A stretch of DNA of 64,000 bases from an uncultured Coriobacteriaceae bacterium. GTDB lineage: Bacteria > Actinomycetota > Coriobacteriia > Coriobacteriales > Eggerthellaceae. Shown here one piece after another: positions 26,363-34,973 of the stretch (the stretch's first letter is position 1; every line of letters starts with the position of its first letter). The stretch covers positions 1 through 64,000 of the forward strand of contig CALDCB010000009.1 of NCBI GenBank assembly GCA_937937585.1, read 5' to 3'. The notes under the pieces were generated by a model that ran no database searches, was not told the DNA's origin, and was given only the letters and a program-made list of their open reading frames with translations. The position numbers and the translations under genes were made by a program.

Positions 26363-27406
26363 ATGCGCTCCGCAAACAACAGAATCACCGTTCAGCAACT
26401 TCGCTATCTTCTAAAAACAGCTGAAACCGGATCGGTCACCGATGCCGCGCGTGAACTCGGCATCTCGCAGAGCACCCTTTCTGAAGCTCTCTCCCAAATG
26501 GAGAACGCAACGGGCTTCGCGATTCTGGCGCGCAGCCGCAAGGGTGCCACGCCTACGCCGCTGGGAACCGAGTTCCTCCATTACGCCCAGAACGTTGTCA
26601 ATCGCATGGACGACCTGGAACGCCGCTTCGTCATCGGCTTCCCCAGCAAGCATAACTATCGCATTGCATCGCAATCGTTCGGTTTCGCCTGGGAGGCCTT
26701 AGTTGAACTTGCAACGAAACCGGAAAGCGCTCGCCATAATTTCACCTGGGATCTCTGCGGAGCACCGAACGTCATTTCGAAGGTCGCAGCCGAAAAGGCC
26801 GACGTCGGACTGATCGGCATAAGCTCAAGTAACCGCAAGATCATCGCGAAATTGCTTGCCGACAACGACGTCCAGTTTTATCCAATCATGACCGCGACGC
26901 TGTTCGCCCTGTTCAACCCTTCGCACCCCCTTGCAAGACACGGGCGTCGTTCCGTTTCTCACGAGGAGCTTGCAGATTACCCCTTCTTCGCATTTGACCA
27001 GTTCGTGCATCTGGAGCTCCGCCCTAGCGACGATTCCGCCAACGCACGAAGCGACAAGCCCGCCACGTCCTGCACGGCATATGGCATAGCGGTGCCGAAC
27101 GGCCTCATGGTTTCGCCCACTCAACTGGTGAAGGACATCGCCGACAGTTACGCCTACACCGTATGGTGTCGCGTCATCACCGATGGAGTCGTGCATAATC
27201 ACGTCGACACATGGCCCATCGACCCCGAAGAGCGCAGGCGTATCGAGAAGCTTGCGATGCAAACCGACTTCTCGGCCAAGGACGTCGTTTCCATCCCCAT
27301 CGAGAACGAGGACCCCATGGAAATCGGCTACGTGCTGAAAAAGGGCATGTCGCTCGATGAGATCGGCCAGCTGTTCATCAACTCCGTTGCTTCTTACGAT
27401 AATTAA
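26363..27406 (+). CDS. LysR-type regulator D
   Basis: 347 residues with a strong AGGAGGAACC before the ATG. Helix-turn-helix: VQQLRYLLKTAETGSVTDAA and LGISQSTLSEALSQMENATG; it is closest in this window to LysR B. The effector domain is longer than in B, with an insertion around DDSANARSDKPATSCTAYGI. It is divergent from the sulfotransferase 2-SLC13 copy 3 operon. A terminator follows its stop. Confidence 0.9.
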   Translation: MRSANNRITVQQLRYLLKTAETGSVTDAARELGISQSTLSEALSQMENATGFAILARSRKGATPTPLGTEFLHYAQNVVNRMDDLERRFVIGFPSKHNYRIASQSFGFAWEALVELATKPESARHNFTWDLCGAPNVISKVAAEKADVGLIGISSSNRKIIAKLLADNDVQFYPIMTATLFALFNPSHPLARHGRRSVSHEELADYPFFAFDQFVHLELRPSDDSANARSDKPATSCTAYGIAVPNGLMVSPTQLVKDIADSYAYTVWCRVITDGVVHNHVDTWPIDPEERRRIEKLAMQTDFSAKDVVSIPIENEDPMEIGYVLKKGMSLDEIGQLFINSVASYDN

Positions 27407-27422
27407 AGGGGCGACGATTCCC

Positions 27423-27458
27423 AAAGGCGCTCGATATGTTGATTCGGGCGCCTTTTTT
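27423..27458 (+). terminator. Terminator after LysR D
   Basis: AAAGGCGC and GCGCCTTT arms followed by TTTT. Confidence 0.85.
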
Positions 27459-27613
27459 ACTGTCAAAACGTAGAAACTTCCGCTGATATACAAGCATTTG
27501 CCGATATCAAGCACGAAAATACCCTTGTCTGATAGGCTGTAGAAGTTTGTGTCCAACGTTTCCTCGCGCCAAACCAAGCGAGATCCAATAGACATGGCAA
27601 GGAGTGTTCTCGT

Positions 27614-29026
27614 ATGTCTTTGAAGCTTTCCAAAAACGACATCGCGATGGTCGCCGTGCTTCTGTCCGGCGCCTTCCTCACTTATCTGAATCTAACCCTC
27701 ATGACGCCGGCTCTACCGACCATCATGGCCACCATGAGCGTCGACCAGGCAACCGTTCAGTGGCTCACCTCGGCATACTGCATGACCGAGGCCATCGTCG
27801 TTCCGCTTGCCGCCTACCTGATGGGCCGCTTCACCACACGTCAGCTGTTCCTGTTCGGCATGGCGCTGTTCGCTGCCGGCAGCATGACCGCTGCGGTGGC
27901 ACCCGTTTTCGCCGTCATCCTTCTTGGCCGCATCATGCAAGCTGCAGCAACCGGCTACATGATGACCATGGTGTTCAGCGTCATTCTTCTGGTATTCCCC
28001 AAGGAAAGTCGCGGGATGGCAATGGGTCTGGTCGGGTTGATCATTGGCGTGGCGCCTGCAATCGGACCGGTGCTTTCGGGCATTTTGGTTGACCACGTTG
28101 GTTGGCGCATCATATTCGTTCTTGTCGCCGCGCTCGCCGTCGCAACCATCGTCCTTGCGTTCTTCGTGCTGCCCAACTACGACAAGATCCGCCGCTCGAA
28201 ATTCGATGCGGCGTCGGTCGTCCTGTCAACCATCGGCCTGTTCAGCCTTCTGTACGGCATCTCGACATTCAGCTCTACCCAGAATCACCTGTTCACTGCC
28301 GCGATGGTCGTCATCGGCATTGCCGTTATGGCCGTGTACTGCAAGCGCCAGCTGTCTCTTGACGACCCCATGCTCAACCTCCGCATTCTTAACGTTTTCC
28401 GCTATCGCCTTGCAGTGATCTACGTGCTGATTGCTCAGGCGATTTTGGTCGGTCTCGAAACCATCCTGCCGCTCTACATTCAAGGAGTGCTGGGACACCC
28501 AGCCACGGTGTCGGGCCTTACGCTTTTGCCCGGTGCGATTTTGGCAGCAATCGCCAGTCTGATCGGCGGTCGACTGTACGACCTGATGGGCGCCCGTAAA
28601 CCCATGCTGCTCGCTTCCGCCATCCTGCTAATCACCGCAGGAATTCTGGCGGTGCTCAAGGCGGACAGCAAAATCTCGTTGGTCTGCCTTGTGTATGCCG
28701 TGTACAACCTTGGCTTCTGCCTGGCTTCCAACCCCATCAACACATGGGGCGTTAACGCACTGGACAACGACGATGTCCCTGATTCACAGAGCGTTTCCGG
28801 CACCGTGAACCAAGTCGCTGCCGCATTCGGCGTTGCGTTGCTGATCTCCATTTCGACCGCTGTTTCCAGCGTGTTCGCCAGCAACGCGGCCGCCGCAGAG
28901 ACCGCTGTCAGCGCCGCACAGGTCACCTTCGCAGGCTACCACGTAGCATTCCTGGTCATCGGCGTCCTGCTTGCCGTCCAGACGCTCATGGTCGTGTTCC
29001 TCGTGAAGGACAAAAAGGAGAAGTAA
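27614..29026 (+). CDS. MFS multidrug exporter, DHA2 (EmrB/QacA) type
   Basis: 470 residues; the ATG has a GGAG site. About 14 membrane segments, the DHA2 number. Motif A-like LMGRFTTRQLFLFG follows TM2, and motif C (GLIIGVAPAIGPVLSGILVD), typical of drug/H antiporters, is clear. Substrate unknown; efflux of phenolic compounds would suit the neighbourhood but is only inference. It lies between the LysR D terminator and its own terminator at 29059, so it is a single transcription unit. Confidence 0.92.
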   Translation: MSLKLSKNDIAMVAVLLSGAFLTYLNLTLMTPALPTIMATMSVDQATVQWLTSAYCMTEAIVVPLAAYLMGRFTTRQLFLFGMALFAAGSMTAAVAPVFAVILLGRIMQAAATGYMMTMVFSVILLVFPKESRGMAMGLVGLIIGVAPAIGPVLSGILVDHVGWRIIFVLVAALAVATIVLAFFVLPNYDKIRRSKFDAASVVLSTIGLFSLLYGISTFSSTQNHLFTAAMVVIGIAVMAVYCKRQLSLDDPMLNLRILNVFRYRLAVIYVLIAQAILVGLETILPLYIQGVLGHPATVSGLTLLPGAILAAIASLIGGRLYDLMGARKPMLLASAILLITAGILAVLKADSKISLVCLVYAVYNLGFCLASNPINTWGVNALDNDDVPDSQSVSGTVNQVAAAFGVALLISISTAVSSVFASNAAAAETAVSAAQVTFAGYHVAFLVIGVLLAVQTLMVVFLVKDKKEK

Positions 29027-29058
29027 GGGAAACCAAATACAGGAAGAAAACGCGCTAC

Positions 29059-29090
29059 GAGGTGCCGACGCAGGTCGGCACCTCTTCTCT
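29059..29090 (+). terminator. Terminator after the MFS gene
   Basis: Perfect 11-bp stem (GAGGTGCCGAC) with a 4-base loop, followed by TTCTCTT. Confidence 0.85.
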
Positions 29091-29127
29091 TGCGGAAGAC
29101 ACCGCATCACCAACCCCTCAAACACGA

Positions 29128-29159
29128 AGAGCCAGCAGCACCGAAGCTGCTGGCTCTTC
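29128..29159 (-). terminator. Terminator after the ferredoxin gene
   Basis: AAGAGCCAGCAG and CTGCTGGCTCTT arms, usable in both directions, 34 bp beyond the ferredoxin stop. Confidence 0.8.
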
Positions 29160-29192
29160 TTTCTGTTCACGCTTGAAGCGGTGGTTGACCGT

Positions 29193-29381
29193 TTAGTCTT
29201 CCACAACGTCTTCGATAGCGCCCATGGGGCACTCCTCAAGGCAGTCGCCGCATGCGATGCAGGACTCCTCGTTGACGACTTCCGCGGTACCGCCGGAAAT
29301 CTCAATGACCTCCTGCGGGCAGGCATCAGCGCAGATGCCGCAACCGACGCAATCGTCGGCGTTGATAATCGGGTGGGACAT
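29193..29381 (-). CDS. 2[4Fe-4S] ferredoxin
   Basis: 62 residues from the ATG at 29381 (AGAGGAGCGATC upstream). Two clusters of cysteines, CVGCGICADACP and CIACGDCLEECP, each CxxCxxCxxxCP, bind two [4Fe-4S] centres. A small soluble electron carrier for anaerobic metabolism. It has its own terminator. The nearest neighbour is hypE, which suggests but does not prove a link with hydrogenase. Confidence 0.95.
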   Translation of the reverse strand: MSHPIINADDCVGCGICADACPQEVIEISGGTAEVVNEESCIACGDCLEECPMGAIEDVVED

Positions 29382-29630
29382 GATCGCTCCTCTCGCCATC
29401 ACGGATCTTCGTAAGCGTCTACGCGATCCGACGTCTCGTCAGCATCGAAAATCGCGGTATGCGGCACCCCCGCCGCACGACGCATTCCTTGTTTTCCCTA
29501 GGCGCAAGATACCATGTAACGGATATGCGTCAAGCGTTCAGGGCGATTAACCTGTGACCGTAGCCTACGGTTAGGTAACGGCGCAGGTGGAAGACGCTGT
29601 GCAAAACGACAATATCCAGTCGCGACTCGA

Positions 29631-30653
29631 TTAGCAGATGCGCGGAAGCTGTTCTCCGACCAGCATGTCCAGAATTCGCTTACTGCCAAGCGGCGTTTCC
29701 AGGTACACCTTCGGACCGCGCTCGGGAACCATCTCGGCAACCTCACCGACAATGGCGGCGTCGACGCCGTACTTGTTGGCGTGCATGGCTGCAAGAGCCG
29801 CCTCGGCCTGATCGGCGGGCACGACGCAAACCATCTTGCCTTCGTTGGCAACCTGCATGACGTCGTAGCCAAGCATATCGCATGCGCCCAGAACAGCGTC
29901 TTTCACGGGAACGTCCGCTTCCTTGACAAGCATGTCAACCTGCGACTGCTCGGCCAGCTCGTTCAAAGTCGATGCCAAGCCACCGCGCGTGGGATCGCGG
30001 AAGCATCGTGTATCAGGGGCCGCCGCAAGAACCTCAGCAATGAGGTGGTTGAGCGGGGCGGCGTCGCTTTCAACCGGCGCCGCGAACGAAAGCGACTCAC
30101 GGCAGCTCATGATGGTAATGCCATGGTCGCCAAGCGTGCCCGTGACCAGGATTTTATCGCCAGGCTTGCAGTGCGCCCCCGACAGATCCACGCCCTCGGG
30201 AATGAAACCCACGCCCGAGGTGTTGATGAAGACGCCGTCGCCGTGACCCCGGTTAACGACCTTGGTGTCACCCGTGACCAGGTGCACACCAGCTTCCTTT
30301 GCGGTTTCCGCCATGGTCTGGCAAATCTTTTTCAAGTCCTCGATCGGGTAGCCCTCTTCAAGAACGAATCCGCAGCTCAGATACTTCGGAACAGCACCCG
30401 AGGTTGCGACGTCGTTCACTGTGCCGCAAATGGCCAGCTTGCCGATGTTGCCGCCAGGGAAGAAATGAGGAGTGACGACAAAGCTATCCGTGCTGAACGC
30501 AAGGCGCTCGCCTTCTTTCGGACCGGGCAATGCCGCTGCATCGTCACCACGCATCAGCTCTTCACCTGCATATGCGGCAAAAAAAACCTCGTCGATGATG
30601 CGCTTCATCATGGTGCCGCCCGAACCGTGGCCGAGCAATACCTGCGTATCCAT
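29631..30653 (-). CDS. hypE: Hydrogenase maturation protein HypE
   Basis: About 340 residues. I chose the ATG at 30653 (AAGGAAGTGGAA upstream) over a GTG two codons earlier. It has the PurM/ThiL-like ATP-binding fold (MDTQVLLGHGSGGTMMKRII, FSTDSFVVTPHFFPGGNIGK, DPTRGGLASTLNELA). The diagnostic C-terminal PRIC ends in the cysteine that receives carbamoyl from HypF and is dehydrated to thiocyanate, supplying CN to the NiFe centre. No other hyp gene is in the window, so the rest of the set must be elsewhere. Confidence 0.96.
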   Translation of the reverse strand: MDTQVLLGHGSGGTMMKRIIDEVFFAAYAGEELMRGDDAAALPGPKEGERLAFSTDSFVVTPHFFPGGNIGKLAICGTVNDVATSGAVPKYLSCGFVLEEGYPIEDLKKICQTMAETAKEAGVHLVTGDTKVVNRGHGDGVFINTSGVGFIPEGVDLSGAHCKPGDKILVTGTLGDHGITIMSCRESLSFAAPVESDAAPLNHLIAEVLAAAPDTRCFRDPTRGGLASTLNELAEQSQVDMLVKEADVPVKDAVLGACDMLGYDVMQVANEGKMVCVVPADQAEAALAAMHANKYGVDAAIVGEVAEMVPERGPKVYLETPLGSKRILDMLVGEQLPRIC

Positions 30654-30707
30654 TTCCACTTCCTTTCATGCCGGGAATCCAACAGCGATTCACCGGTTTT
30701 CACTCAA

Positions 30708-31262
30708 TTATGCAAGGGGTGTGTGAGTTGGCTTCGCATAGGATCGGTCATGCGTGTGAACATGATCGTGAGAGTGGGCGAGGCCATCTCCATGATCGTG
30801 GACATGCCCATGATCATAACCGTGCTCGATGCCATCCTCATGGTCGGAATGCTCAATCGCGGTGGTAACCAAACCGCCGTTCTTCACGCCTTTGACGCCG
30901 AAGACCAAATTGGCGAAATCTTGAACTTCGGATGCCTCGCCTTTAAGGATCATCACCTCAAGGCAGCTATCACCGTCCATGTGAACGTGAGTCGTCGACA
31001 CCACCATCTGCAAATACGAATGCTGTATGACCGTGAGCTTGTCTTGAACGTCAGACTCGTGATGGTTGTACACGATGGTAAGCGTGGCCATGACGTCGGT
31101 TCCCGGAATGCCGCACTCGTCGGCGTCCAAGGCATCGCGAACCAAATCGCGCACAACCTCGCTGCGGTTCTTGGCCAAACCGCGACGTGCAACAAGTTTG
31201 TCGAACCTCATCAAGAGGTCCTCGGGCATGGCAACCGAGAAACGCATCAAATCGTTCTTCAT
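30708..31262 (-). CDS. nikR: Nickel-responsive regulator NikR with a His-rich tail
   Basis: 184 residues. An N-terminal ribbon-helix-helix (RFSVAMPEDLLMRFDKLVAR, RSEVVRDLVRDAL) binds DNA. The ACT-like C domain has the high-affinity nickel ligands in the E. coli spacing: QH-x10-HVH-x5-C (QHSYLQMVVSTTHVHMDGDS then C). Beyond the usual end (about residue 135) there is a tail with about 13 His and many Asp/Gly, a likely metal store or second sensor. It is 54 bp upstream of hypE on the same strand, linking nickel supply with hydrogenase maturation. The start could also be the internal ATG four codons on. Confidence 0.93.
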   Translation of the reverse strand: MKNDLMRFSVAMPEDLLMRFDKLVARRGLAKNRSEVVRDLVRDALDADECGIPGTDVMATLTIVYNHHESDVQDKLTVIQHSYLQMVVSTTHVHMDGDSCLEVMILKGEASEVQDFANLVFGVKGVKNGGLVTTAIEHSDHEDGIEHGYDHGHVHDHGDGLAHSHDHVHTHDRSYAKPTHTPLA

Positions 31263-31271
31263 GGCAGGCTC

Positions 31272-31526
31272 TTAGACGAGGTTGACCTGAACGTTCGCTG
31301 CGGATTCCGCATCCTCTTCAAGCGCATCCTTAGCGTCGCTCAGCAAAGCACGGACGGCGTCAAGCTGAGCCATAACCTGATGCAGCTTCTCGCCGACGGT
31401 CGGAAAGCCAGCGTCCTCGGCTTCGTGGCCCATGTTGTGAGCCCAACGGCGCTCCACCTTGATATGGTCGTCAATCATGTCGATCATCTGCTCGAACTGG
31501 CCAGTGTTTACTCCATTAGTGCACAT
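31272..31526 (-). CDS. Small helical protein of unknown function upstream of nikR
   Basis: 84 residues from the ATG at 31526, preceded by AGGAGTTGG; the longer frame has no such signal. Predominantly helical and charged (QFEQMIDMIDDHIKVERRWA, LLSDAKDALEEDAESA), with no membrane segment or recognised motif. Its stop is 9 bp before nikR, so it heads a nikR-hypE unit. Possibly a metal-handling or hydrogenase-associated protein, but only by position. Confidence 0.7.
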   Translation of the reverse strand: MCTNGVNTGQFEQMIDMIDDHIKVERRWAHNMGHEAEDAGFPTVGEKLHQVMAQLDAVRALLSDAKDALEEDAESAANVQVNLV

Positions 31527-31624
31527 TTTCCAACTCCTATCAATCACCGAGCTTGCTATGATTGCGTAAGCTCTTCTGCTTGCGTTGAGCATAGTCCAAT
31601 TCAACTCGAAAGAATGTGAAAATC

Positions 31625-32080
31625 ATGCCAAGCGGTAACATTTTCGGCGCGCCGCTTCGTGAAACCATCGATTTGTTCTCAGATTTCATTCAGGGAACCG
31701 GCGGCGGATACGCTCTCTATCTATCGCAAAACCATCCAACCGATGCCGCATTCACCGCCGTGGACAACTCTCTTGCCGCATTGGGCTACGGAAAGGGCGC
31801 TTGCTGCTTCGCCGCAATCTCAGTTGACGGCACCAGCCTCGACCCCGATGCCGTGCGCACCTTGATCGAAGGGCTCGACCCTGTGATCTTCATTACCGCC
31901 GATGCGCAATCCTACGCTGTTCTTTCGCAAGCCTACCGCGTATCCATCACCGCCAACGCGCCCCTGCGTTTGATGGGACGCAGCGGCGTTGCCTTCGAAA
32001 ACTTCGAGCAAATGATCAGCACTCCCGACGGCAAGCAACGCGCCTGGGCTCTGCTGAAAACCCTTCCGAAAAAGAACTGA
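31625..32080 (+). CDS. Conserved-looking protein of unknown function
   Basis: 151 residues if the ATG at 31625 is used; a GTG three codons earlier is the alternative, and neither ribosome site is strong. An alpha/beta composition with a Gly-rich stretch (SDFIQGTGGGYALYLSQNHP) and FAAISVDGTSLDPDAVRTLI. No family recognised. Divergent from the nikR-hypE unit across about 100 bp, so it may share a promoter region with it. Confidence 0.7.
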   Translation: MPSGNIFGAPLRETIDLFSDFIQGTGGGYALYLSQNHPTDAAFTAVDNSLAALGYGKGACCFAAISVDGTSLDPDAVRTLIEGLDPVIFITADAQSYAVLSQAYRVSITANAPLRLMGRSGVAFENFEQMISTPDGKQRAWALLKTLPKKN

Positions 32081-32182
32081 CGCCATGCTCGAAAGCACAG
32101 CGTCAATTAATTGAGTAACGCATATAAGCCTTAAGGGTAAGCCATGAGGACGATCAGCCCTCAGCGAGATCAAACCTGCAGT

Positions 32183-32929
32183 TTACTTGATATGGCCAAT
32201 GAAGTCCTTGGTACGGGTTGACTTCGGGTTGTCGAACACCTCGGCAGGGCTGCCCTCTTCGACGATCACGCCGTTCTCCATGAAGATGACGCGGTCAGCG
32301 ACTTCACGGGCAAAGCCCATCTCGTGCGTGACGACGACCATGGTCATGCCGCCTTCCGCGAGCTCGCGCATAACATCCAGAACGCCGCGAACCAACTCGG
32401 GGTCAAGAGCAGACGTAGCCTCGTCGAACAACATGACGTGGGGATCCATCGCCAAAGCGCGGGCGATGGCAACGCGCTGTTGCTGACCACCCGAAAGCTG
32501 GCCGGGAAGGAAGTCGGCGCGATTGGCAAGGCCAACGCGCTCAAGCTGCTTGATGGCAATGGCCTCGGCTTCCTCTGCAGAACGCTTGAGAACCTTGCGC
32601 TGCGCAAGCATGACGTTCTTTTTCGCGCTGAGGTGAGGGAAAAGGTTGAACTGCTGAAATACCATGCCAACATGCTCGCGAAGCTTGTCGACGTTGGTAG
32701 ACGGACCGGTGATCTCCTCGCCCTCGATGAAGATGTGACCACCCGTCGGCTTTTCAAGAAGGTTGATGCAGCGCAGCATCGTAGACTTGCCCGAGCCCGA
32801 GGGGCCCAAGACGACAACTACCTCGCCCTTCTTGACATCGATGTTCACATCTCGCAAAACCTGGGTGTCGCCGAAGGATTTGGAAAGATGCTGGATGCTT
32901 ACCATGATGTCGTTATTGGATTCGCTCAC
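32183..32929 (-). CDS. Polar amino-acid type ABC transporter ATP-binding protein (GlnQ-like)
   Basis: 248 residues from a GTG at 32929 with AAAGGGGA upstream. An ATG at 32905 has no ribosome site and an in-frame ATG at 33004 lies beyond a hairpin. Walker A GPSGSGKST, Q-loop FQQFNLFPHL, signature LSGGQQQRVAIARAL, Walker B VMLFDEATSALD and the H-loop VTHEMGFAREV are all intact. It closely follows the GlnQ/HisP family that powers amino-acid uptake. No permease or binding protein is nearby, so it is an orphan ATPase here. A strong hairpin plus T run precedes it. Confidence 0.93.
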   Translation of the reverse strand: MSESNNDIMVSIQHLSKSFGDTQVLRDVNIDVKKGEVVVVLGPSGSGKSTMLRCINLLEKPTGGHIFIEGEEITGPSTNVDKLREHVGMVFQQFNLFPHLSAKKNVMLAQRKVLKRSAEEAEAIAIKQLERVGLANRADFLPGQLSGGQQQRVAIARALAMDPHVMLFDEATSALDPELVRGVLDVMRELAEGGMTMVVVTHEMGFAREVADRVIFMENGVIVEEGSPAEVFDNPKSTRTKDFIGHIK

Positions 32930-32945
32930 CGAGTCCCCTTTGTTC

Positions 32946-32978
32946 AAAAAAACATGGCGCGAATGACTGCGCCATGTT
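32946..32978 (-). terminator. Intrinsic terminator or attenuator just upstream of the ABC gene
   Basis: A perfect 10-bp stem (AACATGGCGC and GCGCCATGTT) with an 8-base loop, followed on the minus strand by seven T. It ends only 16 bp before the GTG. It may end the upstream short transcript or act as a leader attenuator. Confidence 0.75.
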
Positions 32979-33046
32979 GGATCCACAATTGATAATCGAT
33001 ACATATCCTTCTGTATTGTAATGGCTTTTGCCTGAACAGCGTTGAA

Positions 33047-33127
33047 TTATTGCCAAAACCCCGAATGCGTCCATTCGCCCATTGCGAAAACGATGGCCGT
33101 AGCGAGCAAAATAGCTACCAGAAGCAT
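33047..33127 (-). CDS. Possible 26-residue single-span membrane peptide
   Basis: ATG at 33127 with GGAG nine bases upstream; product MLLVAILLATAIVFAMGEWT then HSGFWQ. The first 16 residues would span the membrane. It lies between the divergent TetR gene and the terminator hairpin. It could be a real small protein, a leader peptide, or the 3' relic of a permease. Low confidence because of its size. Confidence 0.35.
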   Translation of the reverse strand: MLLVAILLATAIVFAMGEWTHSGFWQ

Positions 33128-33388
33128 GCGGCAAGACTCCGATCGCTCACTCACTCGAAAAGGCGCATGACATTGCCAAATCAAAACAAAGGCAATGCTT
33201 ACATGTTCCTGAAAGTCATCCACTGGGTATGTTTTTGTTTTCCTCAACAGGCGTTCTGCAGTACAATATTACAAAGCGGCTACGTTTTAATCGAAATGGT
33301 TTCGACACCGACTCTCTGGCGCAGTCAGCCACCTAAATCCACCACAAGCGTTCCATTGTTACCTAATTGGAGCGAGGTGCAGCCAACT
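33128..33388. other. Divergent region upstream of the TetR gene
   Basis: No gene supported. Presumably holds the TetR promoter and operator and the promoter for the short peptide and ABC unit. A TACAAT-like -10 on the minus strand occurs at about 33014-33019, just before the terminator. Confidence 0.35.
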
Positions 33389-34018
33389 ATGACACGACGA
33401 CCGGGAACATCAAGTGAAGTCACAAAGGCGAATCTTGTCGCCTCCGCTGCTGCAGAGTTTTCTCGCGTCCTTTACGATAAAGCCTCTCTGCGAGTCATCT
33501 GCGGGAACGCAGACGTAACAACAGGCGCACTGTACTTCTTTTTCGATAGCAAGGAAGACCTTTTTTCCGCAGTGGTCACGCCCGTAATCGATGAAATCAT
33601 TTCCATCATCGAGAAAGTCCTCCCAGCTGAATTCCAGCTTCTACAAGGGGAAATCACCGAGGAGGAAGTAAACGCCACCATCGTTGACAAAATCGTAAAG
33701 CTCGTCAATGGGAGAAGGGATAACGTCGCAGCCCTCGCCATGAACCGTGAGCACCCTCTCGTGGTCGAAAAGCGCACGGAAATCTCTGCTCTTATCGACA
33801 ACTTTTTCCGCGACTGCATCGGCTCTGGCACCAGCTTGACCTCCAAGAAACCCGAAACCGACGAGTTCGCAATCGCATGGCTCACCAGCATATCGCTCGC
33901 CCTGTTTACACGTCTTCTGTACGACCACGCCTCCGATGAAGAAATCCGCGAGCGCGTTTTATTCGCAACGACTTTCATCCGCGGCGGTTTCAAAGCCCTC
34001 GATTCCAACCTTCAATAG
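33389..34018 (+). CDS. TetR-family regulator
   Basis: 209 residues from the ATG at 33389; the frame is open from 33050 but the family fold starts here. The N-terminal helix-turn-helix reads KANLVASAAAEFSRVLYDKA, with TTGALYFFFDSKEDLFSAVV as the recognition-helix region and first ligand-domain helix. The last domain is helical and lacks recognisable ligand motifs. The next gene starts 4 bp after its stop, so they are co-transcribed. Confidence 0.87.
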   Translation: MTRRPGTSSEVTKANLVASAAAEFSRVLYDKASLRVICGNADVTTGALYFFFDSKEDLFSAVVTPVIDEIISIIEKVLPAEFQLLQGEITEEEVNATIVDKIVKLVNGRRDNVAALAMNREHPLVVEKRTEISALIDNFFRDCIGSGTSLTSKKPETDEFAIAWLTSISLALFTRLLYDHASDEEIRERVLFATTFIRGGFKALDSNLQ

Positions 34019-34022
34019 CAAT

Positions 34023-34871
34023 ATGACGCGTCGAGAAGGCGAACAGCCCAATTTCAATGCCGGCTCCGCACCCACTTTGAAAACGCGCATGCCGGCACTT
34101 CACGACATGCACTGCCACCTTGACTTTGCGCACGACCCCCGATCGTTCGCGCGCGACGCCGCGCAAGATGGCGCCCATGTCTTCGCGAATACCGTCACAC
34201 CCGCAAGCTTTCGGCAAGCACGCGAGCTGCTTGCGGGATTCAGCAACATCCACCTGGGCATCGGCCTGCATCCGTGGTACATCGCCGATGCGGATGCGCA
34301 AGTCGAACAGCTTCTCTCGAGCCTTGATTCAACGAACTTCGTCGGCGAAATCGGACTCGACTTCGGTAAGAAAAAAATCGAAACCGCCGAAACCCAACGA
34401 GTGACTCTTCGCACAATTCTTGAAGCGTGCGGCAAACAAGGTGGGAAGCTGATTTCCCTTCACGCGATAAAATCCGCCGATGCGGTGTTGGATATGCTCG
34501 AAGCAAGCGGCTCACTGACCTCATGCTCCTGTATTTTCCACTGGTTCTCGGGGTCGAATGACGAGCTCCATAGGGCAATCAAAAGCGGTTGCTATTTCTC
34601 GGTAGGTCCTTTCATGGCCAACTCGCGCCGTGGGCGCGAATACATCAAGGTCATACCTGCAAAGCAACTGCTCCTGGAAACCGATTATCCGCCAACCAAC
34701 GAAGGTGCGACGCCCGATCCAACAACCGGCGAGCCTCGAGTCGACCTTTCCTATCAAGATGTACGCAAAGCGCTTGAAATAGCAGCTCAAGTAGTATTAG
34801 AGCGAAAAGGTGCTGGGGTTTTGCAAGAAATTGGCAAAAATTCGTTGGAGCTTTTCGCGAAGCATTCATAA
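34023..34871 (+). CDS. TatD-like metal-dependent hydrolase
   Basis: 282 residues from the ATG at 34023 (a later Met at 34089 lies right before the core). TatD-family landmarks: HDMHCHLDF (HxH metal pair), GIGLHPWY, FVGEIGLDFGKKKIE (catalytic Glu), LISLHAI, and LLLETDYPP (final Asp). Members are deoxyribonucleases or unknown amidohydrolases. Shorter loops than E. coli TatD; the substrate is not clear. Coupled to the TetR gene, which suggests co-regulation. Confidence 0.85.
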   Translation: MTRREGEQPNFNAGSAPTLKTRMPALHDMHCHLDFAHDPRSFARDAAQDGAHVFANTVTPASFRQARELLAGFSNIHLGIGLHPWYIADADAQVEQLLSSLDSTNFVGEIGLDFGKKKIETAETQRVTLRTILEACGKQGGKLISLHAIKSADAVLDMLEASGSLTSCSCIFHWFSGSNDELHRAIKSGCYFSVGPFMANSRRGREYIKVIPAKQLLLETDYPPTNEGATPDPTTGEPRVDLSYQDVRKALEIAAQVVLERKGAGVLQEIGKNSLELFAKHS

Positions 34872-34973
34872 CAATCATTTAAATGCACCCCCATCGCCTG
34901 ATAGCTGATACCATTACGGTGATCTCATCGAATTGCCGACAAAAGCCGATTCGAATCAAACGAAAGAGGAATT

